The position numbers and the translations under genes were made by a program. This document shows, in pieces, positions 63,058 through 64,000 of a stretch of DNA of 64,000 nucleotides. Where the stretch lies: NCBI GenBank assembly GCA_037200045.1, contig JBBCHM010000002.1, forward strand, positions 1,043,241 to 1,107,240, in the 5' to 3' direction. The stretch is from Rhizomicrobium sp. Lineage in GTDB: Bacteria > Pseudomonadota > Alphaproteobacteria > Micropepsales > Micropepsaceae. Under the pieces are notes generated by a model that saw only the letters and a list, made by a program, of their open reading frames with translations, was not told where the DNA came from and did no database searches. The stretch's first letter is position 1; every line of letters starts with the position of its first letter.

Positions 63058-64000
63058 TCAGCGCGGCAGGTTGGTCGCGCGCAGTTCCACCCCGCCGCGC
63101 GGCAATTCGTTGACCGTGCCGACCACCGCGCGCACCGGCGCCGCGTCCATCAGCGAGACGAAATTCTCCACCGCCCGGACCGCCGTGGGCGTGCCGCCGA
63201 GGAGCGCATCGATCGCCTCGAACAGGCCCTTCTTGCGCGGATAGAGGCGGAACGCGACCCGGTCGCCCGGCGCGATGCCGGCCAGCTTCTTGGCGCTGTC
63301 GGTCGCGGTCCAGAAGCCGCCGAGATCGTCGACCAGCCCGTTGCCGCGCGCGTCGGCGCCCGACCAGACGCGGCCCTTGGCGATGTCCTGCACCTTGGCC
63401 AGCGGCAGCTTGCGCCCGGCGGCGACCTTCTGCGTGAAGTCGGCATAGATCGCGTCGGCCTCGCGGTTGAGCGCGGCGAGCTGGTCGTCGGTGTAGGGCT
63501 GGAACATCGAATTGTACAGCGCGTTGTGGCCGATGCCGATCGTGTCGGCGCCGACGCCGGCCAGCGCCAGGCTGCGCTGGAACGAGATCTTGCCCGTCAG
63601 CACGCCGATCGAGCCGGTGATCGTGCCCGGCTCCGCCACGATGCGGTTGGCCGAGGCCGAGATGTAATAGCCGCCCGAGGCCGCGACGCCGCCCATGCTG
63701 ACGACGACCGGCTTGCCGGCCTTCTGCGCCTTCTTGACCGCGTCGAGGATCTGGTCCGACGCCGTGACCGAGCCGCCGGGCGAGTCGACGCGCAGGATGA
63801 TGGCGCGCACGTCCTTGTCCTGGGCCGCGGCGCGGATCGCCTTGGCCATGTCGTCGCCGGCGATGACGTCGCTGTTGCCGCCGGCGCCGCCGTCGAGGAT
63901 CTCGCCCGAGGCTTCGATCAGGGCGATGCGCGGGCCCGAGCCGAAACCGGCATCGTCGTGCTGGGCACGGACGAATTTGGCGAGCGGCACGACCTTGGCG
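63058..64000 (-). CDS. sppA: Signal peptide peptidase SppA, C-terminal part (5' end beyond window)
   Basis: The frame is open to the window edge, so only the C-terminal ~314 residues are seen. SppA degrades signal peptides left in the membrane. The Ser nucleophile is in VVSMGGVAASGGYYISASAN, and VRAIILRVDSPGGSVTASDQ precedes it. The later GSIGVLTGKISFQRSLALAG and KGRVWSGADARGNGLVDDLG are typical of the long SppA type (67 kDa). The catalytic Lys of the N-terminal half would lie outside the window. Confidence 0.92.
   Translation of the reverse strand, partial: AKVVPLAKFVRAQHDDAGFGSGPRIALIEASGEILDGGAGGNSDVIAGDDMAKAIRAAAQDKDVRAIILRVDSPGGSVTASDQILDAVKKAQKAGKPVVVSMGGVAASGGYYISASANRIVAEPGTITGSIGVLTGKISFQRSLALAGVGADTIGIGHNALYNSMFQPYTDDQLAALNREADAIYADFTQKVAAGRKLPLAKVQDIAKGRVWSGADARGNGLVDDLGGFWTATDSAKKLAGIAPGDRVAFRLYPRKKGLFEAIDALLGGTPTAVRAVENFVSLMDAAPVRAVVGTVNELPRGGVELRATNLPR

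Overview
The window is high-GC chromosomal DNA (roughly two-thirds G+C by eye) from an alphaproteobacterium. Supporting signs are a DUF4170 gene beside msbA-waaA-lpxK-lpxL, DUF2093 next to an M23 peptidase and xseA, the tlyA/rlmD and xseB/dxs neighbours, a ZTP (pfl) riboswitch ahead of glyA, and a caulobacter/sphingomonad-type TonB-dependent receptor followed by a TPR-sulfotransferase. Genus cannot be fixed from sequence alone; a Rhizomicrobium/Micropepsales-like lineage is only a guess. No tRNA, rRNA or CRISPR array was recognised.

Layout. 0-6.2 kb: a compact plus-strand envelope operon (DUF4170, a methyltransferase, MsbA, Kdo transferase, LpxK, late acyltransferase). 6.2-11.8 kb: minus-strand small antitoxin-like gene, xseA, DUF2093 and M23 peptidase, then divergent purD, a HAD phosphatase and a DUF2281/PemK toxin-antitoxin pair. 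11.8-17.4 kb: an APH-like kinase, a three-PAS histidine kinase, an IS5-family element sitting inside a dispersed palindromic repeat, and an acyl-CoA dehydrogenase. 17.5-30.5 kb: accessory enzymes and transporters (PAP2, TerC, FkbM, sulfatase, metallo-beta-lactamase fold protein, tadA, pseudouridine synthase, hemerythrin, Baeyer-Villiger-type monooxygenase, MFS, CorA/ZntB, SDR). 30.7-45.9 kb: CPA2 antiporter, DUF2214, CDF transporter, pdxH, Sel1 lipoprotein, DnaJ-like protein, phosphatase, hydrolase, GNAT, riboswitch-glyA, SDR, thiolase, aspartic-protease/PDZ lipoprotein, a DUF2975-HTH pair and a class C beta-lactamase-like protein.

46.1-54.8 kb carries housekeeping genes (fabI, three tandem histidine phosphatases, aroC, a C13 peptidase, rlmD-like, tlyA, dxs, xseB). 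Thirteen apparent single-base indels, all in or beside short G/C runs, break fabI, the three phosphatases, tlyA, dxs and xseB, while aroC, the C13 peptidase and rlmD in the same stretch are intact. Because fabI and dxs are normally essential, sequence or assembly error is the simplest reading.

54.8-64 kb: a ~1 kb gene-free leader, a large TonB-dependent receptor with a strong terminator, a TPR-sulfotransferase, two divergently transcribed TPR-plus-aspartyl/asparaginyl-beta-hydroxylase paralogs and a truncated sppA. This receptor/sulfation/hydroxylation cluster is the best candidate for an undescribed system here.

Intergenic DNA is rich in dispersed inverted repeats. One family of 83-131 bp elements has ~33 bp terminal inverted repeats and two stem variants, and a CTCCCCC-type hairpin family occurs separately.
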